This document shows, piece by piece, positions 9,199-18,621 of a stretch of 64,000 bases of DNA. Numbering within the stretch: position 1 is the stretch's first letter; each line of letters starts with the position of its first letter. Location of the stretch: NCBI RefSeq assembly GCF_020662345.1, contig NZ_VMOA01000002.1, positions 124,001-188,000 on the forward strand. Reading direction: 5' to 3'. A model generated the notes under the pieces. That model was given only the letters and a program-made list of their open reading frames with translations. It made no database searches and had not been told where the DNA came from. The position numbers and the translations under genes are program-made. The DNA comes from Methylobacterium sp. W2 (GTDB lineage Bacteria; Pseudomonadota; Alphaproteobacteria; Rhizobiales; Beijerinckiaceae).

Positions 9199-9424
9199 GC
9201 CGTGCCGGCCTCCCCGATAGGCGCCGCTTGGGTGGCCCCCTGTGCCGCAGCGTCGCGTCCCCTCCCCGTCCAGGCCAGCGGAACTATCGGTGCAACGGCC
9301 CCGTTGTCGGGTGCCTGGGCCATGCCCCCGGGCCAGTGCCCACGCTCTTCGGACCATTCGGGTCGCTCGACCCGAAGAGCCCCTCGCGGTGCGCGCACGC
9401 AACGGACGAAAGGCGGAGGCGGGA

Positions 9425-10297
9425 ATGGCGGACATCGCGGGGATACGGCGACAGTTCATTCGTACGGCCATGGAGGCGCCCTTCCTGGCGCGAGACGAGG
9501 AACGTGGCCTCGCCGTCCGCTGGAAGGACGAGCGCGACGAACACGCGCTCCACCGCCTGATCTCCGCCCATATGCGCCTCGTCATCGCCATTGCGGGACG
9601 CTTCCGGCATTACGGCCTGCCCATGGCCGACCTCGTCCAGGAGGGGCATGTGGGCCTGATGGAAGCGGCGGCCCGGTTCGAGCCGGAACGGGAAGTCCGT
9701 TTCTCCACCTATGCCACCTGGTGGATCAGGGCCTCGATCCAGGATTACATCCTGCGCAATTGGTCCATCGTCCGCGGCGGCACGAGTTCGGCCCAGAAGG
9801 CGCTGTTCTTCAACCTGCGCCGCCTTCGCGCCAAGCTGATGCAATCCACCGAGGAGCATGTGGGCGACGAGATCCATCGCCGCATCGCCACCGCCATCGG
9901 CGTCTCCCGCGAGGACGTGGCCCTGATGGACGCGCGCCTCTCCGGACCAGACATGTCCCTCAACGCCCCCGTGGGCGAGGAGAGCGAGGCCTCCTCCGAA
10001 CGGATGGATTTCCTCGTGGATGGGTCCGACCTGCCCGACGAGACGGTCTCGGCTTCGGTGGATGGCGAGCGCCGGCTCACCTGGCTCAACGAGGCGCTCA
10101 CCGTGCTCTCCGAGCGCGAATTGCGGATCCTGCGCGAGCGGAGACTCACGGAGGACCAGGCGACTCTCGAAGCGCTCGGCCGCCGCCTCGGTATCTCGAA
10201 GGAGCGGGTTCGGCAGATCGAGAACCGCGCCCTGGAAAAGCTGCGCCGTGCCCTGGCCGAGCGTTTTCCACAGACCGCCGGCAACGTGTACGTCTGA
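9425..10297 (+). CDS. rpoH: RNA polymerase sigma-32 factor (RpoH type)
   Basis: From the ATG at 9425 the product is 290 residues. Region 2 (HMRLVIAIAGRFRHYGLP, DLVQEGHVGLMEAA, STYATWWIRASIQDYILR), the RpoH box (QKALFFNLRRLR) and region 4.2 (GISKERVRQIENRALEKLR) are all in place. Sigma-32 directs RNA polymerase to heat-shock promoters. Alphaproteobacteria often have two RpoH paralogues; several deviations from the canonical sequence suggest this may be the second (RpoH2-like), but that needs a tree. The frame is open upstream to 9242, which was rejected because conserved sequence begins near 9425. Confidence 0.9.
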   Translation: MADIAGIRRQFIRTAMEAPFLARDEERGLAVRWKDERDEHALHRLISAHMRLVIAIAGRFRHYGLPMADLVQEGHVGLMEAAARFEPEREVRFSTYATWWIRASIQDYILRNWSIVRGGTSSAQKALFFNLRRLRAKLMQSTEEHVGDEIHRRIATAIGVSREDVALMDARLSGPDMSLNAPVGEESEASSERMDFLVDGSDLPDETVSASVDGERRLTWLNEALTVLSERELRILRERRLTEDQATLEALGRRLGISKERVRQIENRALEKLRRALAERFPQTAGNVYV

Positions 10298-10375
10298 TCG
10301 GACGGTGCTTGCCGCCTGAGCCCGGCCCCGGCACATTGACGCTTCAACATCCCATTGGTGGGATGACGGACGTCC

Positions 10376-10621
10376 ATGTCGTCGAGGTGCCTGGTGCGGA
10401 ATGTCGATGACATGACTGGTGCGACCCGCAGGCCGCTGATGGCGCTCGCGGTGATCCTTGCGGCGAGCATGGCGATCGCCGCTGCCGTGGCCGTCAAGCA
10501 CGATTTCTCATGGCTGGCGGCCGTCGGCACGTTCTATGGTTTGGTTGCCCTCTGCCAGATCGCTTATCTCGGCCTCGTCGTTGTTCAAGAGCGGGACGGT
10601 GCATCCGGCCGGTTGATCTGA
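10376..10621 (+). CDS. Small two-helix inner-membrane protein
   Basis: This 81-residue ORF has two predicted membrane helices (about residues 20-40 and 46-68) and short polar ends. An internal ATG at 10412 is an alternative start. It loosely recalls small ExoX-type exopolysaccharide regulators in size and topology, but no diagnostic motif is visible, so no function is assigned. A 7-bp-stem hairpin at 10348-10365 precedes the start. Confidence 0.5.
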   Translation: MSSRCLVRNVDDMTGATRRPLMALAVILAASMAIAAAVAVKHDFSWLAAVGTFYGLVALCQIAYLGLVVVQERDGASGRLI

Positions 10622-10651
10622 CGCGTGACCGCCGCTTTTCCGAGCTAGCCG

Positions 10652-11407
10652 ATGGGCACCGAGACGCCGGGTCGCACGAGTACGGCTTCTTACGTCACGG
10701 TCTGGGACGTCGATCTCACCCAGGCCCTCGACCACCGGGCGAAGTGCCGGGACCTCCTCTCCGATGACGAGACCGCACGTGCCTCCCGATTCGCCCGCGA
10801 CGTGGATCGCTGGCGGTTCGAGGCGAGCCACGCGGCCCTGCGCCTCGTGCTCGGAGATCGGCTCGGCTTGGACCCGCGCGACCTCGCCTTCGGTGCGACG
10901 CCCTCCGGCAAACCGTATCTCGCGGGTAAGCTCTCCGGGGCATGCCGGTTCAGCCTGTCCCATTCCGGCAGCCGCGCCCTGATCGGGCTTTCCTCTTCCG
11001 CGGAGATCGGCATCGACGTGGAAGAGGTGCGCCCGATGCCCGACCTGCTGCGCATCGCGCGGGCGCATTTCGCGCGGGAGGAAATCGCTGCCCTCGAAGC
11101 CCTGTCGCCACGCGACCTCACGGCGGCGTTCTTCGCCTGCTGGACGCGCAAGGAGGCCGTGGCGAAGGCCACCGGCCAGGGTCTCTCCCTGCCCCTCGAC
11201 AGCTTTGTCGTCTCGGTAACGCCGGAGAGGGCGGAGTTGCTGGCGATGCCGGACGGGACGAATGCGTGGAGCCTGCACGCCCTCCCCACGGCACCGGGCT
11301 ATGCCGCCGCCCTCGCCATCATGGCGGCGAATGTCGACTGCGTCCGCCGCACCCTCCCGCCCGATTGGGCCGCCGGTCTTTCCGCCATATCGCAACAAGG
11401 GCCATGA
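10652..11407 (+). CDS. 4'-phosphopantetheinyl transferase, Sfp type
   Basis: The 251-residue protein carries the Sfp-family signatures: FSLSHSG, then IGIDVEEVRP (the Mg-binding Asp and Glu) and FFACWTRKEAVAKATGQG (the W/FxxKEAxxK motif). It would transfer phosphopantetheine from CoA to carrier domains of non-ribosomal or polyketide synthases or other carrier proteins. None of those clients is in this window. Length matches the two-lobed Sfp group and not AcpS. Confidence 0.92.
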   Translation: MGTETPGRTSTASYVTVWDVDLTQALDHRAKCRDLLSDDETARASRFARDVDRWRFEASHAALRLVLGDRLGLDPRDLAFGATPSGKPYLAGKLSGACRFSLSHSGSRALIGLSSSAEIGIDVEEVRPMPDLLRIARAHFAREEIAALEALSPRDLTAAFFACWTRKEAVAKATGQGLSLPLDSFVVSVTPERAELLAMPDGTNAWSLHALPTAPGYAAALAIMAANVDCVRRTLPPDWAAGLSAISQQGP

Positions 11408-11470
11408 TGGCGCTTGCGGCTCCGCGCCGGCCTCGCTATACGTCCGCTCGCTGGTGGAGACGCCGGCCGT

Positions 11471-11547
11471 CGGAGTGTAGCGCAGTCTGGTAGCGCACCA
11501 CGTTCGGGACGTGGGGGTCGCAGGTTCAAATCCTGCCACTCCGACCA
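11471..11547 (+). tRNA. tRNA-Pro (anticodon CGG)
   Basis: A 77-nt cloverleaf: acceptor arms CGGAGTG/CACTCCG pair fully, the anticodon stem CCACG/CGTGG encloses loop TTCGGGA with anticodon CGG, the T arm has GTTCAAAT, and CCA is encoded at 11545-11547. Confidence 0.97.
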
Positions 11548-11692
11548 ATCGTTAGCTCGGTTTCTGATAGCTGCCCCGACAGTTATCCCAACAGAAACCC
11601 GGGACATCAGCCCAGCATTTGCGGTTGGAAAACCTGCCCCGCGCATTCCACGTGATGCGTCTGGCGGCTCGCGAGTGTGAAGAGAACAGAGC

Positions 11693-11797
11693 ATGCGGTT
11701 CAAGGATCTCGGTCCCGATCCGGGTCTAGGTGTCGCGATTGCGATCGCCATGGCGGTGGCCGTCGTGCTCGGGTTCATGTTCGGGCTTATTGGGTAA
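11693..11797 (+). CDS. Putative 34-residue single-helix membrane peptide
   Basis: This tiny ORF (begins MRFKDLGPDPGLG) has a charged N-terminus followed by one strongly hydrophobic helix ending LGFMFGLIG. A purine-rich AGAGAACAG lies upstream. Composition strongly suggests an expressed membrane peptide, but no family is known to me and length makes coding status uncertain. Confidence 0.4.
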   Translation: MRFKDLGPDPGLGVAIAIAMAVAVVLGFMFGLIG

Positions 11798-11888
11798 GGC
11801 CGCTGGACCATTGCCTGTGACGCTCCGGGCATAGCGATCCTGCGCCGCCTCCCCTGTCCCGTCCGGCCCATCGCGGCCATCGGGCCTC

Positions 11889-12044
11889 ATGTCAGCCTCC
11901 CCAGCCTTCCTGATCGAACCCGAGAGCGGTGATCCCGTATCGAAGGTCGAGGCAGCGTTCATCCGGTTCGAGGGGACGCGGTCCTTTCGGACCGTGCCCG
12001 GCAAGCCGAAGGGGACCGTGCCGATCCGGTCGGGCAAGCGGTAG
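11889..12044 (+). CDS. Possible 51-residue hypothetical protein
   Basis: A short ORF beginning MSASPAFLIEPESGDP and ending in a basic tail. No family is recognised and no clear Shine-Dalgarno site is seen. It is listed because the neighbouring small ORFs look like a run of short genes. Confidence 0.3.
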   Translation: MSASPAFLIEPESGDPVSKVEAAFIRFEGTRSFRTVPGKPKGTVPIRSGKR

Positions 12045-12096
12045 GCGATGGGAAAGCCTGCCCTATGTCCTCGCGGTCGCCGCCAGGAACCCGATC

Positions 12097-12306
12097 ATGA
12101 GCACCGAACGCGCCGAGGGATACATCGAGGCACTGGCCGACGTCAGAGAGGCGGTTCGGCGCCGTGTGAACGAGGCCGACGTGTTGAACGACGGCAGGCT
12201 TGAACTGCGTGATCTCCTATCCCGGCTGGACGACATGCTGAAGGGCAGCCAACCGCATGAGGAGGCCGACAATGCCCCGCCGGAGCCACTGAGCGGGAGC
12301 TTCTGA
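12097..12306 (+). CDS. Small helical hypothetical protein
   Basis: Sixty-nine residues from the ATG at 12097: an amphipathic, charged helical region (EGYIEALADVREAVRRRVNE, then LELRDLLSRLDDMLKG) and a Pro/Glu-rich end. It is followed 1 bp after its stop by the next small gene, so the two are probably co-transcribed. Function unknown. Confidence 0.5.
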   Translation: MSTERAEGYIEALADVREAVRRRVNEADVLNDGRLELRDLLSRLDDMLKGSQPHEEADNAPPEPLSGSF

Positions 12307-12307
12307 C

Positions 12308-12538
12308 ATGCCGAAGCTTCGCTTCCCGCTCACCATCACGACCGTGGGCGAGGCCATCGCCGTGCTGGACGCGGTCGGGTCGCACGTCAGCTACACGTAT
12401 TTCGAGGACGAACCGATCCGGCGGCAGAGCACCAAGCGGGTCACGAAGGCTGAGGCGGTGGAGATAGCACAGATGATCGCGCGGGCGCTGACAGAGTCCC
12501 TCGCCCAGCCGAACGCGATCAAGCCTGGCCCACCATGA
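12308..12538 (+). CDS. Small hypothetical protein
   Basis: Seventy-six residues, beginning MPKLRFPLTITTVGEAIAVL, predicted mixed alpha/beta. It is separated from the preceding small gene by a single base, suggesting a bicistronic unit. No family recognised. Confidence 0.5.
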   Translation: MPKLRFPLTITTVGEAIAVLDAVGSHVSYTYFEDEPIRRQSTKRVTKAEAVEIAQMIARALTESLAQPNAIKPGPP

Positions 12539-13143
12539 CGGCGGACCGGGCTATAGTCGTTTCGTGAGATGGGTTATGCAATGAACCCAAAATCTCGGGG
12601 ACTTAGGTTGCCAACGTCGTGGACAACGATTTTATCGTCCGGACTCAGACCATCAAATGTCACCAAGACATCGTTCCCATTGTTCATCCGAGCATTATGA
12701 ATTTCGCCGAACCTATTTGCGACCGTTCTCATTTGGCAACGCATACCAGCGTCCTCACGTCCGGGTTCGCGCGTTCGATGAGAAGCATGACCATCGCCGA
12801 TTTCGAAGGCACCGTTTCAGGCAGCCAAGCGCCCAGCCCAGTCGAAGCCAGCCGGGTGGCAACACCAATGCAGGGCGAGGCACGGTGCGGGCTGGGTCAG
12901 GGTCACGGCGAGGACGGGGCAGTCTTGAGCCATACGGCCCTCGGTCGATCGCGTATCTTTTGAGGATCAGGTCTTCAAGGGCCAGGGCGCTTCGACCGCG
13001 GGCCCAGGACGATCAACCAACTCGTAGACCCTCGGGGACCTATCGCGACATACCGCGTTAAGGCATGACGAAATCCCGAGAGGCCCATGGGTCGCTCACG
13101 CGTGAGCGGGTTGCGGGTAGGCCGTTTCCGCATCCTGGTGACC
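12539..13143. other. Intergenic region before the KaiC-like gene
   Basis: This 605-base stretch is lower in GC between about 12600 and 12720. It holds a small hairpin TGGGTT/AACCCA (12570-12589). ORFs crossing it have no recognisable content. An in-frame ATG at 13087 is an alternative start for the KaiC-like gene. Confidence 0.5.
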
Positions 13144-14661
13144 ATGCCCCAAGACATTCAGCACCCCACCGCGGCCGCCACGCGGAAGACCGTCTCGACG
13201 GGCATCGCCGGCCTGGACGACGTCCTTGCCGGAGGTCTGACACAGGGGCGGCTCTACCTGGTCGAGGGTAGCCCCGGAACCGGCAAGACCACGCTGTCGC
13301 TCCAATTCCTGCTCGACGGTGTCGCACGCGGCGAGAAGGGTCTCTACGTCACCCTGTCCGAGAGCGCGGACGAGCTGTTGGCCGGCGCAGCCTCCCACGG
13401 CTGGTCCCTGGACGGCATCGAGATCCACGAACTCGTCAACGAACTCGGGCTCGATCCCGACAGCGAGCAGTCGATTCTGCACCCGTCCGATGTCGAGCTC
13501 GGCGAGACCGTGCGCGAGGTCATGGAGCGCGTCGACGGCCTCAAACCGGCCCGGGTCGTGTTCGACAGTCTCTCGGAACTCCGTCTGCTGGCCCAGAACC
13601 CGCTGCGCTACCGGCGTCAGATCCTCGCCCTGAAGCAGTTCTTCGCATCGCGCCACTGCACGGTGCTGCTGCTCGACGACAACACCGCCGACATCCAGCT
13701 CCACAGCATCGCCCATGGGGCCCTCGTCCTGGAACGGACGGAGCGTGATTTCGGCTCGGAGCGTCGACGGGTCCGCGTCCTCAAGATGCGGGGCGTCAAG
13801 TATCGCGGCGGCTTCCATGATGTTGCTCTCGACACGGGCGGTCTCAGGCTCTTTCCGCGCCTCGTCGCGTCCGAGCACGGGTCGGAGTTCGATATCGCCA
13901 CCACCTCGACGGGCTTGGCCGAGCTCGACCTCCTGCTCGGCGGCGGGCTGGTCGCGGGGACGAATACGCTGTTGATGGGACCGTCCGGCGCGGGCAAGAC
14001 GACCACCGCCGTACGCTGCCTCCTCGCCGCGCTCGAACGGGGCGCACGCGCCACCTACTTCCTGTTCGACGAGGGAAAGGCGACCCTGGTCGTACGCTGC
14101 GCCCAACTCGGCATGGACCTGCATCCGTATCTCGAGACCGGGATGCTGAGCCTCATGCAGATCGATCCGGCCGAGATCTCGCCGGGTGAGTTCGCTTGCC
14201 GGGTCCGCGAAGCGGTCGAGGAGCATGGCTCGACCTTCGTCGCCATCGACAGCCTCAATGCCTACATCCATGCGATGCCGGGCGAGCAGTACCTCATCCT
14301 GCAGATGCACGAACTCCTGAACTACCTCAACCAAAAGGGCGTCACGACCGTGCTGGTGCTGGGTCAGCACGGGATCATCGGCGAGGTCCGGTCCGATCTG
14401 GACCTGAGCTACCTCAGCGACGCCATCGTGCTGTTCCGGTACTTCGAGGCACAAGGGTCGGTCCGGACGGCCATTTCCGTGGTGAAGAGCCGGGTGAACG
14501 GGCACGAGCGCACCATCCGCGAGCTCCGGATCTCGCCGACAGGCCTGCAGGTCGGCGAGACGCTCACCGACTTCCAGGGCGTGCTCACCGGACTTCCGAC
14601 CTACGCGGGCAGGGTCGCGATGCTGGACGGCGATGCCGATACGTCCGGACCCGCCGCGTGA
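13144..14661 (+). CDS. KaiC-like double RecA-fold ATPase
   Basis: The chosen start (ATG 13144) gives 505 residues; ATG 13087 would add 19. Two tandem KaiC domains are visible: the first has Walker A GSPGTGKTTLS and the TGIAGLDDVLAGGL entry, the second has MGPSGAGKTTTAVR preceded by STGLAELDLLLGGGL. Outside cyanobacteria, KaiC homologues without KaiA/KaiB are linked to stress responses and signalling rather than a demonstrated clock. The stop overlaps the GTG start of the hybrid kinase (GTGA at 14658-14661), strong evidence that the two are co-expressed and may act as a signalling pair. No kaiB is nearby. Confidence 0.9.
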   Translation: MPQDIQHPTAAATRKTVSTGIAGLDDVLAGGLTQGRLYLVEGSPGTGKTTLSLQFLLDGVARGEKGLYVTLSESADELLAGAASHGWSLDGIEIHELVNELGLDPDSEQSILHPSDVELGETVREVMERVDGLKPARVVFDSLSELRLLAQNPLRYRRQILALKQFFASRHCTVLLLDDNTADIQLHSIAHGALVLERTERDFGSERRRVRVLKMRGVKYRGGFHDVALDTGGLRLFPRLVASEHGSEFDIATTSTGLAELDLLLGGGLVAGTNTLLMGPSGAGKTTTAVRCLLAALERGARATYFLFDEGKATLVVRCAQLGMDLHPYLETGMLSLMQIDPAEISPGEFACRVREAVEEHGSTFVAIDSLNAYIHAMPGEQYLILQMHELLNYLNQKGVTTVLVLGQHGIIGEVRSDLDLSYLSDAIVLFRYFEAQGSVRTAISVVKSRVNGHERTIRELRISPTGLQVGETLTDFQGVLTGLPTYAGRVAMLDGDADTSGPAA

Positions 14662-16712
14662 CATTCACTCCGGAGGCCGAGAACCGGGTCCTCGTCCTGG
14701 CGCCGCGCGGGCGGGATGCAGCCGTCATCCGCCAGTTGCTGGACAAGTCGGGCACGTCGACCGTCATCTGCCCGGACGTCCCCTCGTGGGTCGCCGAACT
14801 GAGGAACGGAGCCGCCGCGACCATCGTCACGGAGGAGGCCCTGGTCGACGAAGACACGACCGCCCTCGACGCCTGGGTCGGCGCTCAGCAACCCTGGTCG
14901 GACTTTCCGTTCATCATGCTGGCGACCCGTCAGGCCGGACGCCGGCCGGCCCGGGCGGCCACCCTCATCGAACGCCTCGGCAACGTCGTGCTGCTGGAGC
15001 GGCCCATCAATGCCGAGACCCTTGCCAGCGCGGTCGCATCGGCGTTGCGGGTCCGGCGGCGCCAGTATCAAGCCCGCGGGCACATGCTGGAGCGGGAAGA
15101 GGCCCAGATGCGGCTTCGGGACGCCAACGAGACCCTCGAACGCCGGGTCGCGGAGCGCACCCGGGAGGTGGAGGCTGCGCGCGAGACCCTTGCCTTTGCA
15201 CTCGATTCCGCGGGCATGGGCTCCTGGGACCTCGACCTGGTGCATGACACCGCGCGATGGTCCGGGCGGCATGACGCTGTGTTCGGGTACGACCGGCCCG
15301 CCATCTCCTGGGGGAAGGCGGATTTCCTCGGCCATGCCGTTGCGGAGGATCGGCCGCTCGTCGCGGCGGCCTTCGACCGCGCCATCGAGACCGGCATCCT
15401 CGACATCGAATGCCGCATCAAGCGCCCGGACGGCGCGATCCGCTGGATCGCCGCCAAGGGCCGGGCAGAGTATCGCTCCGACGGGCGACCTGTCCGCATG
15501 GCTGGCATCGTCTTGGATCGGACCGACCAACGCGCGACCGAGGAGGCCTTGCGCCAGGCCCAGAAGATGGAGGCCATCGGGCAGCTGACGGGGGGGGTGG
15601 CGCACGACTTCAACAACCTGCTGACCGTCATCGTCGGCGGCCTCGACATGATGATCCGCAAGCCGGAGAACACCGAGCGGGTCGTACGCCTGGCCGAAGC
15701 CGCCATGGGCGCCGCCCGTCGCGGCGAGCAACTCACCCAGCAACTGCTGGCCTTCTCGCGCAGGCAGATGCTGCGTCCGCAGACCCTCAACCCGAACCGC
15801 CTGCTCCTGGATTTTCGCCCGCTGGTCGAGAGGGCCGCGGGCGGCGCCGTCCAGATGGTCTTCGACCTCGACCCGGCCCTCGACCCCATCCGCATCGACC
15901 CCTCCCAGTTCGAGGCCGCGGTTCTCAACCTCGTGGTGAACGCCCGCGATGCCATGGAGGACACGGACCACGCCGCGCGCATCACGCTGCGCAGCGGCAA
16001 TGTCCGTCTCGACACCGCCGCCGTCTCCGACAAAGGCGTGCCGCCGGGCGAATACGTCGAGATTTCGGTCGCCGATACCGGCAGCGGCATCCCACCCGAG
16101 ACCCTGGCGCGGGTGTTCGAGCCGTTCTTCACCACCAAGGAGGTCGGCAAGGGCACCGGCCTCGGCCTGTCCCAGGTCTACGGCTTCACCCGCAGCGCCG
16201 GCGGCTACGTCGCCATCGAATCGGAGGTCGGTGGCGGCACGACGTTTCGGCTTCTCATTCCGCGGTCCTCGGACCCTGCCAGCGAGGAAGCGGGGAGCGG
16301 CTCCGGCACCGCGCTTCCGCTCCGGCGGGCCGGGGAAGGCGATACCGTGCTTCTGGTCGAGGACGACGAGGGAGTGCTCGGCATGGCGGTCGAGAGCCTG
16401 GAGGAGTTGCGCTACCGGGTCATGGTCGCACGCAACGCGAGGGAGGCGCTGGAGTACCTCAGGGGTGTCGAGCGAATCGACATCCTGTTCTCGGACGTGG
16501 TGATGCCCGGCGGGATGAACGGGTCGCAGTTGGCCGTCGAGGCCCAGCGCCTCCGTCCGGGGCTGAAGGTGCTGCTGACCTCGGGCTATGTCGCCAACCT
16601 CGACGAGGGCCAGGTCATCGGCAAGGGGGAGCTCACCGTGCTGAACAAGCCGTATCGCCGAGACGAGCTCGCACGCTCCCTGCGTCTCGTGCTGAACGGG
16701 GGAGCGGATTGA
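14658..16712 (+). CDS. Hybrid sensor histidine kinase with PAS and receiver domains
   Basis: From the GTG that overlaps the KaiC-like stop, the protein is 684 residues. Order: a degenerate receiver-like region (about 8-125), a coiled coil (about 140-175), a PAS/PAC domain (about 178-295), a HisKA domain with phospho-acceptor His316 in [11 protein letters not shown], an HATPase domain ([30 protein letters not shown]), and a C-terminal receiver with phospho-acceptor Asp613 in [10 protein letters not shown]. No transmembrane segments are seen, so it should be cytosolic. It probably receives input through the PAS domain or the KaiC-like partner. No output regulator gene follows. Confidence 0.92.
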   Translation: MTFTPEAENRVLVLAPRGRDAAVIRQLLDKSGTSTVICPDVPSWVAELRNGAAATIVTEEALVDEDTTALDAWVGAQQPWSDFPFIMLATRQAGRRPARAATLIERLGNVVLLERPINAETLASAVASALRVRRRQYQARGHMLEREEAQMRLRDANETLERRVAERTREVEAARETLAFALDSAGMGSWDLDLVHDTARWSGRHDAVFGYDRPAISWGKADFLGHAVAEDRPLVAAAFDRAIETGILDIECRIKRPDGAIRWIAAKGRAEYRSDGRPVRMAGIVLDRTDQRATEEALRQAQKMEAIGQLTGGVAHDFNNLLTVIVGGLDMMIRKPENTERVVRLAEAAMGAARRGEQLTQQLLAFSRRQMLRPQTLNPNRLLLDFRPLVERAAGGAVQMVFDLDPALDPIRIDPSQFEAAVLNLVVNARDAMEDTDHAARITLRSGNVRLDTAAVSDKGVPPGEYVEISVADTGSGIPPETLARVFEPFFTTKEVGKGTGLGLSQVYGFTRSAGGYVAIESEVGGGTTFRLLIPRSSDPASEEAGSGSGTALPLRRAGEGDTVLLVEDDEGVLGMAVESLEELRYRVMVARNAREALEYLRGVERIDILFSDVVMPGGMNGSQLAVEAQRLRPGLKVLLTSGYVANLDEGQVIGKGELTVLNKPYRRDELARSLRLVLNGGAD

Positions 16713-16824
16713 CCCCGGTCCCCCGGCCCCTCGAACCCGACCAGACGAAGGCCGTTCGAGGATCCGTCGCGTGGAGGATCAGGACGGGGTAAGGGTTCCC
16801 CCCGAAGCCAGATCGAGAGCGCGC

Positions 16825-17421
16825 ATGCGAATTCCCGCCGAGACCAAGGCCCTGATGCTGTCGGGGGCGATGTACGACGATCTCTCACCCGAGTTGGTCG
16901 AGGCGCGTGCCGAGGCGGTCCGCCTGTCGAACGTGTTCAATGCCACCTGGGGGCAGCCGCAGGAAGCGAGGGACGAAGCCCTGCGATCCCTCCTGCGGAG
17001 CGTCGGATCCGGCTCCATGTTCGAGCCGGTGCTGCGGGTGGAATTTGGCGAGAACATCACCATCGGCCGCAACTTCTTCGCCAACTTCGATTGCATCATC
17101 CTCGATGGAGCCGAGGTGACGATCGGCGACTACGTCCTCTTTGGACCTCGCGTGGGAACCTACACGGCGAACCACGCCATCGATCCGCAGGAGAGGGCCG
17201 CAGGGGGATGCTTTGCCAAGCCCGTGACCATCGGCGATCGCTGCTGGATCGGGGGCGGGGTTCACATCATGGGTGGCGTGACCATCGGTGATGGCACCAT
17301 CGTGGGCGCTGGTTCGGTCGTCACCAAGAGCCTGCCATCCAAGGTGATCGCCGGAGGTATTCCCGCGCGGGTGATCCGGCCCATTACGGATGCAGATCGA
17401 ACGGGCTTCAAGACCCTGTAG
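16825..17421 (+). CDS. Maltose/galactoside O-acetyltransferase family protein
   Basis: The 198-residue protein begins MRIPAETKALMLSGAMYDD, the N-terminal Mac domain of maltose O-acetyltransferases, followed by left-handed beta-helix hexapeptide repeats and the catalytic His in TYTANHAIDP. It would transfer acetyl from acetyl-CoA to a sugar hydroxyl. GAGAGC precedes the ATG at 16825. It is related to, but divergent from, the acetyltransferase at 19723-20268. The natural acceptor is unknown. Confidence 0.9.
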   Translation: MRIPAETKALMLSGAMYDDLSPELVEARAEAVRLSNVFNATWGQPQEARDEALRSLLRSVGSGSMFEPVLRVEFGENITIGRNFFANFDCIILDGAEVTIGDYVLFGPRVGTYTANHAIDPQERAAGGCFAKPVTIGDRCWIGGGVHIMGGVTIGDGTIVGAGSVVTKSLPSKVIAGGIPARVIRPITDADRTGFKTL

Positions 17422-17619
17422 ACCTGACGAGACCGTTTCGGGTCCGGCCGTGTGAGAACGCCCTGATCCGATAGGGCAACTCCCGATCCGGGGAGGTCGG
17501 GATGACGCGTTTCATCGCAGGCGACGACCGTCGTCAGGCCACGCTCCGTCCTGATTGTCCGGACAATTCCGTCACGGCGACCGTGCATTCAGGCATCAGA
17601 GACATGCCCGATGTCCCCT

Positions 17620-18621
17620 TCATCGGATCTCGACCACGACCTTGCCCTTGGATCTTCCGGCCTCGAGCTCGGTCAGGGCATCGCTGGCCGCCTCGAAGGG
17701 GACCACCCGGTCCATGACCGGGCGAATGGTCCCCGCCTCGACCAGTGCCGCGATCTGCGCGAGTTGCGCCCCGTTCGCCCGCATGAACAGGAACGAATAG
17801 TCGACGCCGCGAGCCCTGGCTTGACGCCGGATACCGAGACTCAGCAGGCGCATGACCTGCGTGAGGAACCAGTTGAGCCCCTGCGCCTTGGCAAAACCTG
17901 GGTCCGGTGGGCCGGAGATCGATATCAATCTTCCGCCCGGCTTGAGAACCGTGAGGGACTTGCGAAAGATGTCGCCGTCCAGGCTGCTGAGGACGATGTC
18001 GTAGCCGGACAGGACCGTGTCGAAATCCTGGCGCGTGTAGTCGACCACGACGTCGGCGCCGAGGCTCTTGACCAGATCGGCATTCGCCGCGCTCGTCGTG
18101 GTCGCGACCGTGGCGCCGAGGTGCTTGGCGAGCTGGATGGCGAAGGTGCCGACACCGCCGGAGCCGGCGTGGATCAGGACCTTGTCGCCTGGCTTGACCT
18201 TGGCGCGCTCGACCAGGACCTGCCACGCGGTCAGGCCGACGAGGGGTATGGACGCCGCCTCGGCCATGGAGAGGTTCTTGGGCTTGAGCGCGAGATCCGC
18301 CGGGTCGACCGCGATGCGCTCGGCGAGGGTTCCGATGCGGCCATCCCGCGGCCGTGCATAGACTTCGTCACCCACCTGGAAGCCGCGCACCTCCGATCCG
18401 ACCCGGATGACGCTCCCGGCGAGATCGTGGCCCAGGACGAAGGGCGGTGTGTAGGGAAGGAGCAACTTGAACTCGCCGTTGCGGATCTTGGCGTCCAGAA
18501 CGTTCAGCCCGGCCGCACGAATCTCGATCAGAACGTCGCCCGTCCCAATGGTGGGTTCCGGCATATCGCCCAGCCGAAGCGGCTGCTTTTTCCTGTATCG
18601 GTCGAGAATGAACGCCTTCAC
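17620..18621 (-). CDS. Zinc-independent MDR oxidoreductase (quinone reductase-like)
   Basis: From a GTG at 18621 the product is 333 residues (begins as MKAFILDRYRKKQPL). The GroES-like N-terminal half (LNVLDAKIRNGE, VLGHDLAGSV) and the Rossmann motif HAGSGGVGTFAIQLAKHLGA define the medium-chain dehydrogenase superfamily. The zinc ligands of alcohol dehydrogenases are absent, so it should be an NAD(P)H-dependent quinone or enone reductase. The start overlaps the stop of a small upstream ORF, and the transcription unit is divergent from a TetR gene with two operator-like palindromes between, implying TetR control. Confidence 0.9.
   Translation of the reverse strand: MKAFILDRYRKKQPLRLGDMPEPTIGTGDVLIEIRAAGLNVLDAKIRNGEFKLLLPYTPPFVLGHDLAGSVIRVGSEVRGFQVGDEVYARPRDGRIGTLAERIAVDPADLALKPKNLSMAEAASIPLVGLTAWQVLVERAKVKPGDKVLIHAGSGGVGTFAIQLAKHLGATVATTTSAANADLVKSLGADVVVDYTRQDFDTVLSGYDIVLSSLDGDIFRKSLTVLKPGGRLISISGPPDPGFAKAQGLNWFLTQVMRLLSLGIRRQARARGVDYSFLFMRANGAQLAQIAALVEAGTIRPVMDRVVPFEAASDALTELEAGRSKGKVVVEIR

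Noticed and set aside
12619..12963. 114-codon ORF in the spacer before the KaiC-like gene
   Set aside because: No Shine-Dalgarno site, no family pattern, and an odd composition; left as intergenic.
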